Origin: Gonocerus acuteangulatus
Lineage: Eukaryota; Arthropoda; Insecta; Hemiptera; Coreidae
NCBI GenBank assembly: GCA_946811695.1
Contig: OX328128.1
Span: 77,346,821-77,410,820, forward strand
DNA: 64,000 bases
Reading direction: 5' to 3'
Positions 42,671-53,441 of the stretch are shown here, in pieces (the stretch's first letter is position 1; every line of letters begins with the position of its first letter). The notes under the pieces were generated by a model. That model was given only the letters and a program-made list of their open reading frames with translations. It was not told the origin of the DNA and did no database searches. The translations under genes were made by a program, and so were the position numbers.

Positions 42671-43264
42671 TTTCTGTGTAAGAGATAAACATGTTTCTTT
42701 GAAGAGTTCTGGATTTGAAGGATTGTTAATAACTTGGGGTTCATGTAATCGATGAAGTGTAGAAAACATTGCGTCCGTTGAAATCAAAAGAGAATATTTG
42801 AAATTCTTCTTTACTGAAACTTAATATTTAGTCGATCGTCGATAGTCGATTCTAGCCGAGACTGACACTTGCTCGAAGTGTTTGAGGAAATAGGGCTGTC
42901 CTCTGTGTGAGAGATGATAAGACTCGGGGAAATGGAGTCCACTGTTCAGAATCGGAGGACTGGTTGAGTAAAGCACTCAATAATGCTGTTGACTCCACCA
43001 TTCACTGAACGAATACTATCAGATATTTTACAAACATTAATAACTCTCACAAAATCACACCTAGTACTTCTGTAGAAAATTATAATGTTTACCAATACTG
43101 CAGGATTCTGGAGGAACAAAGGAATGGATCAAATCAAAGGCGAATACCTCATCCAGTTACTTTGAAGTATCTGTCGTGATTTTAAACATTGCTTTTGGTA
43201 CTTACTGATTAGTATACAGGTTCTTTGCTGGTTATCTATTTCTTCTTTACACACTACCTAAGGT
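42668..43264. other. No gene recognised
   Basis: 42830-43010 is less AT-rich (CGATCGTCGATAGTCGATTC) but gives no convincing frame. Confidence 0.45.
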
Positions 43265-43390
43265 TAGAAACCATATTATATAAATATAGTAATCAAAAGT
43301 TAATATAGTAATGCAAATTATTTAAAATCACTGCAAACACTACTAAAAGTAACTTTTTGTTACTACTATATTTATATAATATGGTTTCTA
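43265..43390. mobile_element. 126-bp palindromic MITE
   Basis: TAGAAACCATATTATATAAA at the left is matched by TTTATATAATATGGTTTCTA at the right; the inverted arms are about 27 bp with a 60-bp spacer, which has its own AAGTTA / TAACTT symmetry. The target duplication is unclear (TA possible). Confidence 0.8.
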
Positions 43391-43912
43391 GGTAACCGTT
43401 AGATAACTTGCACTTGTAGGTAATACTTTTAGGCTTGTGAAGCATAAATGAAAATAATCAGAATTTATTTCGGCAAGCAATATTTATTAATAAATTAATT
43501 AAATTTATTAATATTATAAAAATCAATGGTAATTGTGAGGTTTAGGGGACTCCTGACCGATTTTTTGGTGGTAGTTTCTTTAACATATTTATATTTTATA
43601 TTTATATCGCATAATGGGCATACGTGCTAAGCGTTTCCGCTCACTCAAGCAGACATCAAAACTCTAGTAAATCCAACTCACTAAAATCAATAGAATTCTA
43701 ATAATTTTTACGAGTTGGATTGATTTGAGTGTTAAAGGTTACTTTCCTACCAACAACAACCAATAGAATTACCCATAGGAACAGCCAATAAAAAACCTAA
43801 TGAGTTATGGGCGTCCGCTGAATCACTGTATAATCACTACTGATACTTCACAAATAACTTGATGTGGTATTCGCAAACATACCCGAATCAAGTATAAACA
43901 AACTTCTTTTTG
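43391..43912. other. No gene recognised
   Basis: Nothing identified. Confidence 0.5.
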
Positions 43913-44099
43913 CCAGTTTTATAGAAGCCTCAAAATTTACGCGGGAAAACGTGTAATCTATACGTTTTCCCGCGTAAATTTCCCCTAAACAACAGTGTTC
44001 TAGCAGGCCGATTCCGCTGGTTAACGATCTTGAACATATTTTTTCATACAATGTAATATTGTACCAAATTTTGTGATTTTGAGGCTTCTATAAAACTGG
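43913..44099. repeat. Nested perfect inverted repeats
   Basis: Outer pair 43913-43936 and 44076-44099 (CCAGTTTTATAGAAGCCTC and inverse, 24 bp, perfect). Inner hairpin 43933-43952 / 43962-43981 (AAATTTACGCGGGAAAACGT and inverse, 20 bp, perfect, 9-nt loop). The two share bases 43933-43936, so both cannot form at once in full. Confidence 0.9.
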
Positions 44100-44602
44100 T
44101 TTTGGCGCGGTGGTGCATACAGGCGTCCAAATACATTTTGCTTATATAATGTTACGAGAGCACCATCATAAGATTTGAGATCTATTAGTTATACCATTTC
44201 AAGGCCATATCGATAACTATTTCAAGAAAATTTACATAAGAGAATTTCTTGAGATTCTCTTAAATATCCCGAGCCCAAGCAATTTTTGATAGAGAGATAT
44301 CATTCGGAAAAATTAGGGCTTAAAATTAATAAGTTTCGATTTCGTTATTTTGAACGGTTTTTTTTTCTCTGGTTGCCTCAGTTTTGATTGGTTGTTGTTT
44401 GTTTCTTTTATTTCCATTTAACAGTAAAATGAATATTTTAGTAAAACAAGGAAAGTAAATGAGAAACGTGTTTGTACTATTTTTTCCTAGAACGGCAGTT
44501 TAGAAAGTGGATTGAATAATTTTTGTTTAGAAAACGTTCATTTGCTTGTGCACAGTGGCTCCTAAATCCTCGCTTTGAGATTTAATTTCAGTACTTGTTT
44601 TT

Positions 44603-44654
<52 letters not shown>

Positions 44655-45118
44655 TGTTTCTAATCCAAGGCTTCCAAATAGCACGAGGAAGGATAATGAA
44701 AACACTCACAGATAATGCAGTTACTGCAAGTCGGGGATTTTAATCCTAATACTCCTAAGTGCTTTAAGTGTCAGAATTACGTGAAGAGTAATTTTTTACA
44801 TTCTTTTTTCTCAATTTCGTATAAAATATGGAGCTCAAGTGGATAAAATAACAAAAGGCAGGAAAATCGAAACACTGACTTCGGGGCAATGTTTACATAA
44901 GAAATTATCTTTGTGGAAACTGATAGATATTGTAATATGGATTTTTCTTGGAAAACCTTTTACATTTCCATCATAACTTGTTTTCCGAAGTGGAATTGAG
45001 GATGCAGCTATTTACAGATTAATTGAGATTATGTTCTCAATGGATTATAGAGAAAATTAATAGCAAGCTTCCGGCATAATGGATTACACTGTCATCGTGT
45101 TTCTCTTGAGGTCAAAAC
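44100..45118. other. Repeat family B/G fragments, no gene
   Basis: 44270-44580 matches 23580-23900. An (AT)n tract is at 44609-44651. TAATACTCCTAAGTGCTTTA with AAGTGTCAGAATTACG at 44745 resembles 57995-58025. Confidence 0.5.
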
Positions 45119-45170
45119 GACGTGGACAGGCCACGCCTGACGTTGCTTAACTTCGTTGATCAAAGGCCAT
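45119..45170 (-). mobile_element. 5S rRNA-derived fragment
   Basis: Minus strand: ATCAACGAAGTTAAGCAACG then TCAGGCGTGGCCTG, the central part of 5S rRNA. The SINE body seen in copies 1 and 2 is not visible here. Confidence 0.65.
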
Positions 45171-45506
45171 TCAGTGCATTCAAAGTGCCTATGGCTGTAG
45201 GCTAATGGACGATGTTTTAGGATTTCCCACATGGAGTAATTTTAAACGACCAGCATGTCTGGAAACTTCTTGAGCTTCAGACGGCGATGCTAATTAAATG
45301 AAGTTAGTTAATTCACAGGGAGATGATCAATCCGAATTAATGATGAGGCAATATCTCCTTAGCAGCTGGTGAAGCTCCCAGCTGGCGGAGTTTCTCAGCT
45401 GGCGAATCGCTAATGATAATGTCGAGGTAGGCGAAGCTTGATGGAGGGAGAGGGAGAGTACTTATTGATTTCAGACCTGTAGCTCTCGGGAATCTCTGGT
45501 AGGGTA

Positions 45507-45510
<4 letters not shown>

Positions 45511-45558
<48 letters not shown>
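45511..45558. repeat. (TC)n microsatellite
   Basis: 24 TC units, with a pyrimidine-rich continuation to 45600. Confidence 0.95.
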
Positions 45559-45561
<3 letters not shown>

Positions 45562-45609
45562 CTCTTTGTCTCTCCATCTCTCTCCCTCTCTGCCTCTATT
45601 GTTTCCTTC

Positions 45610-45805
45610 GTCTGAGACATCAACATCTACCCATCGGCATCGATATCCACCATCTACTCCCACTATGATTGACTACAATCCACTCCTACCGCTGGAAGAT
45701 GATTGGCCTCCTGAGGAAGTTAGGGAAATGGATTCCTCCTTTGATTGGCCGTGCAGGGATAATCCATCCCTTGTGGTGATTGCGCTTCCAGAAGAAATAC
45801 AATAG
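45610..45805 (+). other. Unassigned open frame with coding-like composition
   Basis: SSETSTSTHRHRYPPSTPTM, then IDYNPLLPLEDDWPPEEVRE and MDSSFDWPCRDNPSLVVIAL, PEEIQ, stop at 45803-45805. It is acidic and Pro/Ser-rich, less AT-biased than the flanks, and follows a pyrimidine tract. No family recognised. It could be a host exon, a LINE ORF1 piece or chance. Confidence 0.25.
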
Positions 45806-46411
45806 GGTTTTCTTTGTTTGAATCATCAAAGGATTCAAAACATTTCTTTACAGGATTTATTCTTACAACCAACAGGAATAATACAATAATTTTTTCTTGT
45901 TCATTTATTTTACATGTTCCATTATCCATGCAATTATATATGAAACCGAATCATTGAGATAATAACAAACGTGTCGCCATTCTGCTGGCTTCCTCAGGGT
46001 TTCATCGAAGAATGAAAATATCATCCCCCCCCCCAGCTTCAGTCTCAACAGATTGGAACCTGAAGGTGGAATTAAAGCGAAACCATAACCTACGCTTACG
46101 TACTAAAGGGGACTGTGACATTTACAATTGAAGGGATTTCGTCTAATGTACTAAATGTAGAGGGAGGCAGAGTTATAGGGAGGTACTATACAAGGAAGTA
46201 TATTAGAGCTAACTTAAGACTAACAAATAATTAACTTAAACTCCCAAAAATTGTAAAATTATTAAAAAATTAAACAAATTCCTATAAATTAGCAGGAGCA
46301 TGTTTATGATACTGTACATGTTATAAACAATTGTGTATGATATGTAAATATTGTAAATAAAGCTTTATTGATTGATTGATTAACTTAAACTAATATATAC
46401 AATATTTACAC
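45806..46411. other. No gene; possible repeat tail
   Basis: 46340-46385 reads AATAAAGCTTTATTGATTGA, with ATTG repeats, like the tail of a CR1/L2-type element on the plus strand. Confidence 0.35.
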
Positions 46412-46905
46412 CTAAGCAGCGTCTTCGCAGAGATCCAGGATTCGTCTGGTGCTGCCCTGCCACCTCTGAGGTAGAGGAGGTGGTGTCAAGTCCCTGAGTA
46501 GGGGGTTCTCACAGTACCGGAGGCTGTCATAGAACTTAATATGACGCCTCCGTATGAAGTCTTGAACCGTGGGCAGCATCAGCTCATCGCGGAGGAGAGA
46601 TAGCTTCTTCCTTCAATGGGTAGTGTGCTGCACGGCCTGAAGCAGGACCCCGTTCTGGAAACGCTGCAGCAGCCTGAGTGTTTAAGGGTACATGTACCTC
46701 AGGGCGGGCGCAGAGAGTTGCCTTGTTGATCTGCAGCTTCAGCCGAAGCGACAGCTGGGCCGATCGCAAGAGATGATTCAGGCGGAACATCTTCTGGCGG
46801 GCTTCCTTCAGGCGGCTGTTGACATGCGGCGTCGCAGACAGATGCCGGTGTATGTGCACTTCCAGGTTGTTGCTATTTGTGGACAGCTTGATCCGCTGAC
46901 CACGG
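46412..46905 (-). pseudogene. LINE ORF2 C-terminal part, GC-rich
   Basis: Minus strand from 46905: RIKLSTNSNNLEVHIHRHLS, ATPHVNSRLKEARQKMFRLN, HLLRSAQLSLRLKLQINKAT, then after a frameshift LLQRFQNGVLLQAVQHTTH, a stop, KKLSLLRDELMLPTVQDFIR, RRHIKFYDSLRYCENPLLRD and LCEDAA with a TAG at 46412-46414. LGV.I...L....H......KA..., L...S.LS...KL.LYK....P. and LP.V.D.I......FYD....N.L are the landmarks of the region after RT in Jockey-group LINEs. One frameshift and one stop break it. Its GC content stands out against the window, so it is younger or from a different lineage than the AT-rich LINEs. The opposite-strand frame at 46692-47102 is its shadow. Confidence 0.8.
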
Positions 46906-47119
46906 CATCTGTCTTAGACTGTTGGCCGTTCATACCTTCATCTCCAAATTGTCTCTACGATTGTTGTGTCTACGATGGTTTCACAGGCGGCGTTCATGCT
47001 GGAGGAGTGGACGCCAATCTTGACACGTCGTGCCGGGAATACAAACACCTGAAACAGCTGGTAGGATGCACTCAAACGCCTTTGTTCAGTCCAAACAGAT
47101 GAAGGCTATGGCCCTGTTC

Positions 47120-48055
47120 TAATTAGGCATTGTGGTGTTCTGGAGCTTGGAGACGCAAATTGTGGCCAAACTACATTATGATTTTCAAAAACAGCCTCTA
47201 TTTTCTTTTCTATTACATTTTTCAAGCGATTCGTCCACCGGAAGATGCTTTTTGGAGGGAAATTCGCGCGAAAGAAATCGTAAAGCCTACGGTTTCGAGT
47301 TCTTATGCTTGCAGGTGCTCGTTCTGAAGGGTTCGTAACCTAGAAAAACGAATGAACCCATTTTTAAAGCTATATCCGTAACCGTTTACGAGAACGATTG
47401 ATACAACGACTTTTCTCATTTTCAGTTTGGGTATTCAGAAACGATCGATTCAGTTGAAACTTGTTCCAGATATTTGGTATTCATCTACTATACGATATTA
47501 AAACTTTGGTTGCGATTAGAGGTAAGGAAGTATTCAAAAAAATAATATTTATAATATTTTCCTAAATATCTCGAAAACGGTTGGAAAATTGTGGAAGGTG
47601 ACCATTCGAAAGCTTACTAAATTTTCTACAAAAGAGGTTTTTAAGCAATTTTCGATGGGGCGATGTCAATCGGAAAAATAAGTGCTTAAAACTTGGAAAG
47701 TGCTAGTTTTGTTCTGATGAACGAGTTTTTGTCTCTGCTTACCTAACTTTTTAAGTGGTAGTTGTTTTAATTGCATTTGACAGTAAAATTAGTATTTTAG
47801 TAAAACAAGCTGAGAAAATGAGAAACATTGTTATAGTGTTTCAAAGAGCGAACGTTGAGAAGGTGGATGGAGTATTTTCCGTTTAATATACAATCAGTTT
47901 CCTGTTGTGGCGCCTAAAATCTTACATTAATTATTTTTGAGATCTTATTTGTTTTCACTAATTATCAAAACCTACCAATAACTGATTCTATTCCTTTACT
48001 AATAGTACTAGGGATATGAACGGAACCGCGCTAAGATGACGCAGCTCCTGCGAAT
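47120..48055 (-). mobile_element. Repeat family B/D copy, inverted relative to the next
   Basis: Carries the B words in forward form (GAAATTCGCGCGAAAGAAAT, CTCGAAAACGGTTGGAAAA, GGGGCGATGTCAATCGGAAA) and ends at about 48052 with the inverse family D terminus (CTAGGGATATGAACGGAACC, GCGCTAAGATGACGCAGCTC). Confidence 0.6.
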
Positions 48056-50041
48056 CAGGCTTATGTTTATAACTATTCGCCTTTTTCCTGTTCTTGATAA
48101 TAAGCATATTTTATTGTATTATTACTTGTTTGTTGTTTTCCTTTCCTTTCCTAATATTTTTTTATTTTATTAATTAAGTTTATCGCAACTCAGGCGACGA
48201 AACTGCGTCTATAAAGAATTGAGGTAAGTACAAGAAAGGCAATACTACAGTCAAAGATAACTAGTAAAACAAAGTCGTAAGTAAAGTATTACTTAATAGC
48301 TGAGAGAAGTAACTTAATTCTGTGTTGATATTTCAGTGTCTCACTAAGTGATATTTACTTCTAGAAATAAAAAGGAGGGAGGAAAAAATGGGGGAGAAAA
48401 GGCGAAAAAAGAAAAATAAATAGACAAATAAAAGAAAGAAAGAAAAAATAAATTAATATTATATATAACAAAAATAAACAATTAAAACGTGTGGAGAAAA
48501 AAAAAAGTCCGTCTCGCAGGACTGCATCATCTTAGCGCGGTTCCGTTCATATCCCTAGTCTAATTTGGAAAGATTAAAATAGAAGCAGTTATTATTTTGG
48601 TTCCACCAGTCTTTTTTTTTAATTAATTATTATAATGGCGTGTCAACCCTTAAGGTCACTAACGCCATTCTTGTGAGTAGTAAAGTCTTGAAAGGTCATG
48701 ATTTACGATCTTACCTGGAAGGGTCGGCTACAGTAGAAACAGACCCGCTAGTGACAAGGTCTTGGAATCTTGGAAATCTATATTTCTAACAATAAATTGT
48801 TTTTGTTATTTTACTTAACCAGTTTTATTGTCAAATACATTATCCAACTATAAGCAATTAAAAAATAACAAGAAATAAAACAGACAAAAAGAACCATTGG
48901 AATAAACGAAATCAATTAATTTAAAGCTTTAAGCACTTTTTTCTCCGATTGACATCGCCTAATTAAAACTTTCTTCAGAACCTTTTTTGTAGAGCATTTA
49001 GTAAGCTTCCGAATGGTAATCTTCCGCTTCACAAGATTGTCAACGGTTTTCGAGATTCTAACGAAATTATACAAAGTTATAAAAACTTTTTTTGTCTGTT
49101 AATAAAATATTTTATTCTAACCCTTCCTTTACTCTAAACGTAACAAACATTTCAACATATTAGTGTTGATGAAACTCGAACATGCAGAAAATGTTTCAAC
49201 TGTATCCCATTTTTCTAAGTACCAAAATCAAAGACAAAGAACCCTCCCTAGGAAGGACGCTAGTCAGTTGAAAAGCTATATATCTTGGAAATCCATATCT
49301 CTAACATTAAATTGTTTTTCTTATTTTTCTTAACCTGTTTTATTTTCAAATACATTATCCAACAATAAGCAATTAAAAAAAAAACAAGGAATAAAAAACA
49401 GACAAAAAGAACAATTCGAATAAGCGAAATCAATTACTTTAAAGTTTTAAGCTCTTATTTCTCCGATTGACATCGCCTAATCAAAACTTTCATTAGAACC
49501 TTTTTTTTAGAGCATTTAATAAGCTTTCTAATGGTATTGTTCCGATTACCAAGATTCTCAACCTTTATCGAGATATTAAGGAAAGTAAACAAAGTTACTA
49601 AAACTTTTTATGTCTGTTAATAAAATATTTTATTCTAACCCTTCCATAACTCCAAACGTAACCAAAATTTCAACATATTAGATGAAAGTAGAACATGCAG
49701 AAAATGTTTCAACTGAATCCCATGATTCTAAGTACCCAAACCAAACACGGTATTCAAAAAATATTTTTCCAATTTTCTCGAAAACGGTTAAAGCTATCGC
49801 CTTGAAAATGGTTTCATTCGTTTTCCTAGCCTAGGAAACATATAAAACGAGTACTTAGAAGCTTATGAACTCAAAAACGTAAGCGTTACGATTTTTTTTG
49901 CGCGAATTTCGCCCCAAACGCCATCTTCCGGTAGGCGGATTTCGCTGGTTAACGAACTTGACCTTTCAAATTGGACGAAGGATTTTTGTACCAAATTTCA
50001 TCAAAATCGGACCATTCGTCTTCGACCTAGAGAGCGAACAG

Positions 50042-50045
<4 letters not shown>

Positions 50046-50127
<82 letters not shown>
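50046..50127. repeat. (AT)n microsatellite
   Basis: About 40 units with an AAATAAATATATAC break, inside the family B/D copy. Confidence 0.95.
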
Positions 50128-50131
<4 letters not shown>

Positions 50132-50222
50132 TTGAACCACCATCATTTTCGGTCTCTAGGGGTTCTGAAACGCAAAATGTTCTAGTCGGCACTTCCGGAT
50201 TGTTTCATTGTATCAACCTTAT

Positions 50223-50263
50223 AAGCGGGGTTCCTCCCTATGGGGGAGGGAGGAACCGCGCTA
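50223..50263. repeat. Conserved hairpin of family D, second copy
   Basis: GGTTCCTCCCT and AGGGAGGAACC pair, extended outward by GCGG/CCGC apart from one mismatch; the loop is ATGGGGG. Same fold as 3484-3520. Confidence 0.8.
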
Positions 50264-50561
50264 AAAGCGTTGCTAGATAGATTTTATCCAGAATTTTGAT
50301 GCCAGAAAGGAATTGGAATATGTCAGTAATATGTTTGCTGTCATCTGAAAGTAATTCATGCATGTTTGATGATAAGTTCCTAATATTATAACAGCGTCAA
50401 ATTTAAAAGTGAAACTACTTTTACTATCTGTTACACAGCTGTGTTTTTTTTAGTCTTCTCACGGCTCTCCTTGCCTAAGTCCCCGAAAAACGGCGTCAAA
50501 CAAGTCAAGAAAAATAAGCCTTTATATTATATATATTTATGTATTATAATTCTCAAAGAAA

Positions 50562-50945
50562 AATGCAATACCAGAATGTGGGAAACAGCTCTACGCCATT
50601 CTCGGAGAGAGGAAGTTGTGTTGGCCAGATTAAGAATAGGGCACACTGCGCTTACAAATACATTTCTTCTAAAAGCTCTACACCCACCGACGTGTGAGAC
50701 ATGTGACAAATCGCTGACAGTAGAACACGTCCTTATTTCTTGCAAAAAATTTGAAACTGTCCGAACAAATCGTCATATTCCTCCCACCTTAGAGGAAGCA
50801 TTGAAAGACGAAGACACAATCGTCCGAAATCTTTTAACCTTTTTAAAGGAGACCAGAATATATAACGAATTATAGACAACCTTCACTGCCAATGACCCAT
50901 ACGGGTAGAGGCAGAATAATTAAAATAAAATAAAATAATTTTCAA
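50562..50945 (+). mobile_element. Non-LTR retrotransposon 3' end, 5'-truncated
   Basis: ORF2 tail followed by a very short 3' UTR (CAATGACCCATACGGGTAGA) and an AAAATAAAATAAAAT tail. The left break is near 50562. Confidence 0.8.
50566..50875 (+). pseudogene. LINE ORF2 C-terminal segment, intact frame
   Basis: TRMWETALRHSRREEVVLAR, LRIGHTALTNTFLLKALHPP, TCETCDKSLTVEHVLISCKK, FETVRTNRHIPPTLEEALKD, EDTIVRNLLTFLKETRIYNE, L, stop at 50873-50875. The RLRIGHT.LT..FLL, CxxC, LTVEH.L..C sequence is the post-RNase H segment with a CCHC-type metal-binding cluster, thought to bind nucleic acid. This is the best preserved of the LINE tails here: about 100 codons without a stop. The upstream in-frame codons (50441 on) do not look like RNase H, so the copy is truncated. 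Confidence 0.9.
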
Positions 50946-51476
50946 TAGAATCTAAAAAATCATTACAATACGGCAAGAAATTAAAAGAACGGGAGCGTGC
51001 AGCAAAAAATAAATGTGTTTTTTTTTGTTTTGTTTTTTCACAAAGTTACTGAAGAAAGGAAAAATATGAATATAATGAATTGTGAAAAAATTTCTTGTAT
51101 TTATCTTATAAACAAGAGAGTAAAAGCGCTAAAATTAATGAACAATTTTATTTTCATTATACAATTTTTCCCTTTCTGAAATAAACAATTGATTTAAAAC
51201 AAAGGCTCTTCTTCTAAATTGGGTTGTATTTTTCTGAAAACTCAGCAAACATTGATGTTTGAGTTTGAACAATGGAAGCAAAGAACCAACAGGTACGAAT
51301 CCCTGTATTTACAGAAAAAAAAAATACTGAAATACTTCTTTCTCATGAAATGTTTTTAAAGACAACCTGTTGACCTATTGTTATAAAAAGTAAATATATA
51401 TAACAATGCAAAATAAATATTTAAAAAAAAAATCAGAGAAAATTGATTTCATATACTGAAGAACAAATATAAACTA
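50946..51476. other. No gene recognised
   Basis: AT-rich; nothing identified. Confidence 0.5.
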
Positions 51477-52599
51477 CTAGCTGAATATCCGTGCTTCGTC
51501 AGGGCAGATAAGTAGTTATTTTATTGCGTTAAATAATGTTTCATTAAAATTACGTTACTATACAATTCTGTGCAGTTTATTACAGCACGGTTTCGTCATA
51601 CTATATTTTATTCAATGGGTGTTAAAATTTAAAAGTTAATGTTTCCAAGAAGTCATATGGTAACACCCAATATATTTACGAGTATTACCAAGGTTATTGG
51701 CGAGGAGGCTGTGCAAGGGTTCCAGATATTATTACCTCGCCTGGAAAACCTAAGGATATGCCATACATCACGATTTGACCGGGACTGTCCCGGTATTTTG
51801 CAATTGTTTCGGTGTCCCGCCCAGTTTCAAAAGGCTCTAAGATGTAAAAAGTAATGAATTCATGTTTATAAGAATCTTTTTTAAATCGGTTACTTTTCTA
51901 CAATTAACATTTTTACTACTGCTCACAGTGTCAAAGAAATCAGAATCTAACTGTAAAACGCTGGAACTACCTGCACAGCGCTGCCAGCTGCCAGACACTA
52001 CAATTTGGCTGAGAGATTTTTTTAAGAAAACCAAGTAGCAAAAAAAGTTCCGTTCTTATTTTTAAGGTTTAGGTGGACTAACAGTTCAGGATTCTCCCTT
52101 CCTGTTACTTGCGAGGCTTAAAACTCACCATTTTGCTTATAATTTGAACTGTTTTTATTCCCAACCCCCCTGGTATGCCCATCCCATATTAATGTGTCTC
52201 GGTTTAACTCTCCAAAAATATGGCAAGCCTATCTGACGGGGACAGGCAGAAAAGAAACGCAATTAAAACTCTATGAGGGACAGTTAATTTCTAGTAATTC
52301 AAGGTCTGCCATCATAGTTGAAATTAACCTCAATTAGAAATAAAACTATGAAATAGATAATGTACGGTAACAGCTGTTCTTTATCGTCCTAGCAACGCAG
52401 GCTGCCTAGGCTTGCCTTCTCTAACCCCCCTAAAAATGCTTAAAAATACGAATATCAAAAAATCCTTTCTTAGCGAGCGCCTACGTTATATAGGGAGTGT
52501 CCATGCAAAATTTCAAAATTTTCTGTCGAGCGGTTTGGGCTGGGCGTTGAGAGATGAGTGAGTGAGTGAGTGAGTATAATTTGACAAATATATAGTAGA
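51477..52599 (-). mobile_element. Non-autonomous Helitron, both ends intact
   Basis: Minus strand: A|TCTACTATATATTTGTCA at 52599, CACTCACTCACTC, family body, a single copy of the segment amplified at 34141 (GGCAAGCCTAGGCAGCCTGC), and the 3' end GACGAAGCACGGATATTCAG then CTAG at 51480-51477, followed by T. The host bases on both sides are A and T as expected. The interior at 51770-52270 is not shared and may be captured; it gives no recognisable protein. Confidence 0.85.
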
Positions 52600-52689
52600 T
52601 ATAATAATAAAAAATAAAAAAATCAAATAAATAATAGTAATATTATGTATATTTTCGTGATATTATCATAAATAAATGACATGATATTT

Positions 52690-53190
52690 ATTCTTTCTGA
52701 AATTGATTATAGCCTTACATAAAAGTTAAATAAATGCAAAAATAAAACATAAATTATAAACTTCTTTTACATCTGGCCTCCTTGGAGAACACACTGACGA
52801 CACCTGGTCACACCGCTGATGTAGTCCTAGCATCTCATCATGGTTAGCTCTCATTTCCACAAATGATTCGCAATTCCTTGCTATCAGGTGGTTTATGTCC
52901 TACCCATTTAGGACACAAACCACCTGATAGCAAGGATTGGCAAATCATTTGTGGAAATGAGAGCTAACCATGATGAGATGCTAGGACTACATCAGCGGTG
53001 TGACCAGGTGTCGTCAGTGTGTTCTCCAAGGAGTACATCAGCGGTGTGACCAGGTGTCGTCTGTGTGTTCTCCAAGGAGGCCAGTTGTAAGAACGTTTAT
53101 AATTTTCGATTATTATTTTTTTTTTTTTTATTTAACTTTTATGCAAGACTTACTTTAATCATTAAATATCAATTTCAGCAAGAGTAATTG
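52690..53190. repeat. Large palindrome with coding-like arms
   Basis: Left arm 52779-52901 and right arm 52910-53032 are inverse copies (123 bp, a handful of mismatches) around an 8-bp spacer. The outer flanks continue the symmetry at lower identity (ATTTAACTTTTATG and inverse; CTGAAATTGAT and inverse). A 53-bp partial copy is repeated in tandem at 53033-53085. Each arm is open: left, minus strand, DINHLIARNCESFVEMRAN then HDEMLGLHQRCDQVSSVCSP. Not recognised as any protein family. Confidence 0.85.
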
Positions 53191-53236
53191 TCCTTTATTT
53201 CTAATAATGTCTCAAAAATGTACACAATATTACTAT

Positions 53237-53366
53237 TAGCACTTTCCTCCGAAGGAAAGTAGCTATTGAGGTTGGACTCATGACGGAATTTTGAAAAATT
53301 TCTTCAAATCTTTATCGATCCTACCTAGTAGACAGCGAAAATGACCCCCGTTAAAATTTATATATA

Positions 53367-53441
<75 letters not shown>

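Larger units (their letters stand above)
48505..50268 (+). mobile_element. Repeat family B/D copy with hairpin end
   Basis: Starts GTCCGTCTCGCAGGACTGC, runs through two tandem versions of an about 480-bp block (48940-49130 and 49440-49650: TCCGATTGACATCGCCTAAT, TAAAATATTTTATTCTAACC), the inverse of 14490-14800 (49740-50040), an (AT)n tract (50046-50127) and the conserved hairpin at 50223-50263. No ORF. With 47120-48055 it forms an approximately symmetric pair around 48055-48505. Confidence 0.6.

Noticed and set aside
46692..47102. 136-codon plus-strand gene
   Set aside because: Shadow of the minus-strand LINE ORF2 fragment, whose conserved residues are clear.
52690..53190. Assembly artefact explaining the palindrome
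   Set aside because: Arms differ at several bases and one side has an extra tandem copy, so it is not a simple mirrored-read error; it still should be confirmed in reads.
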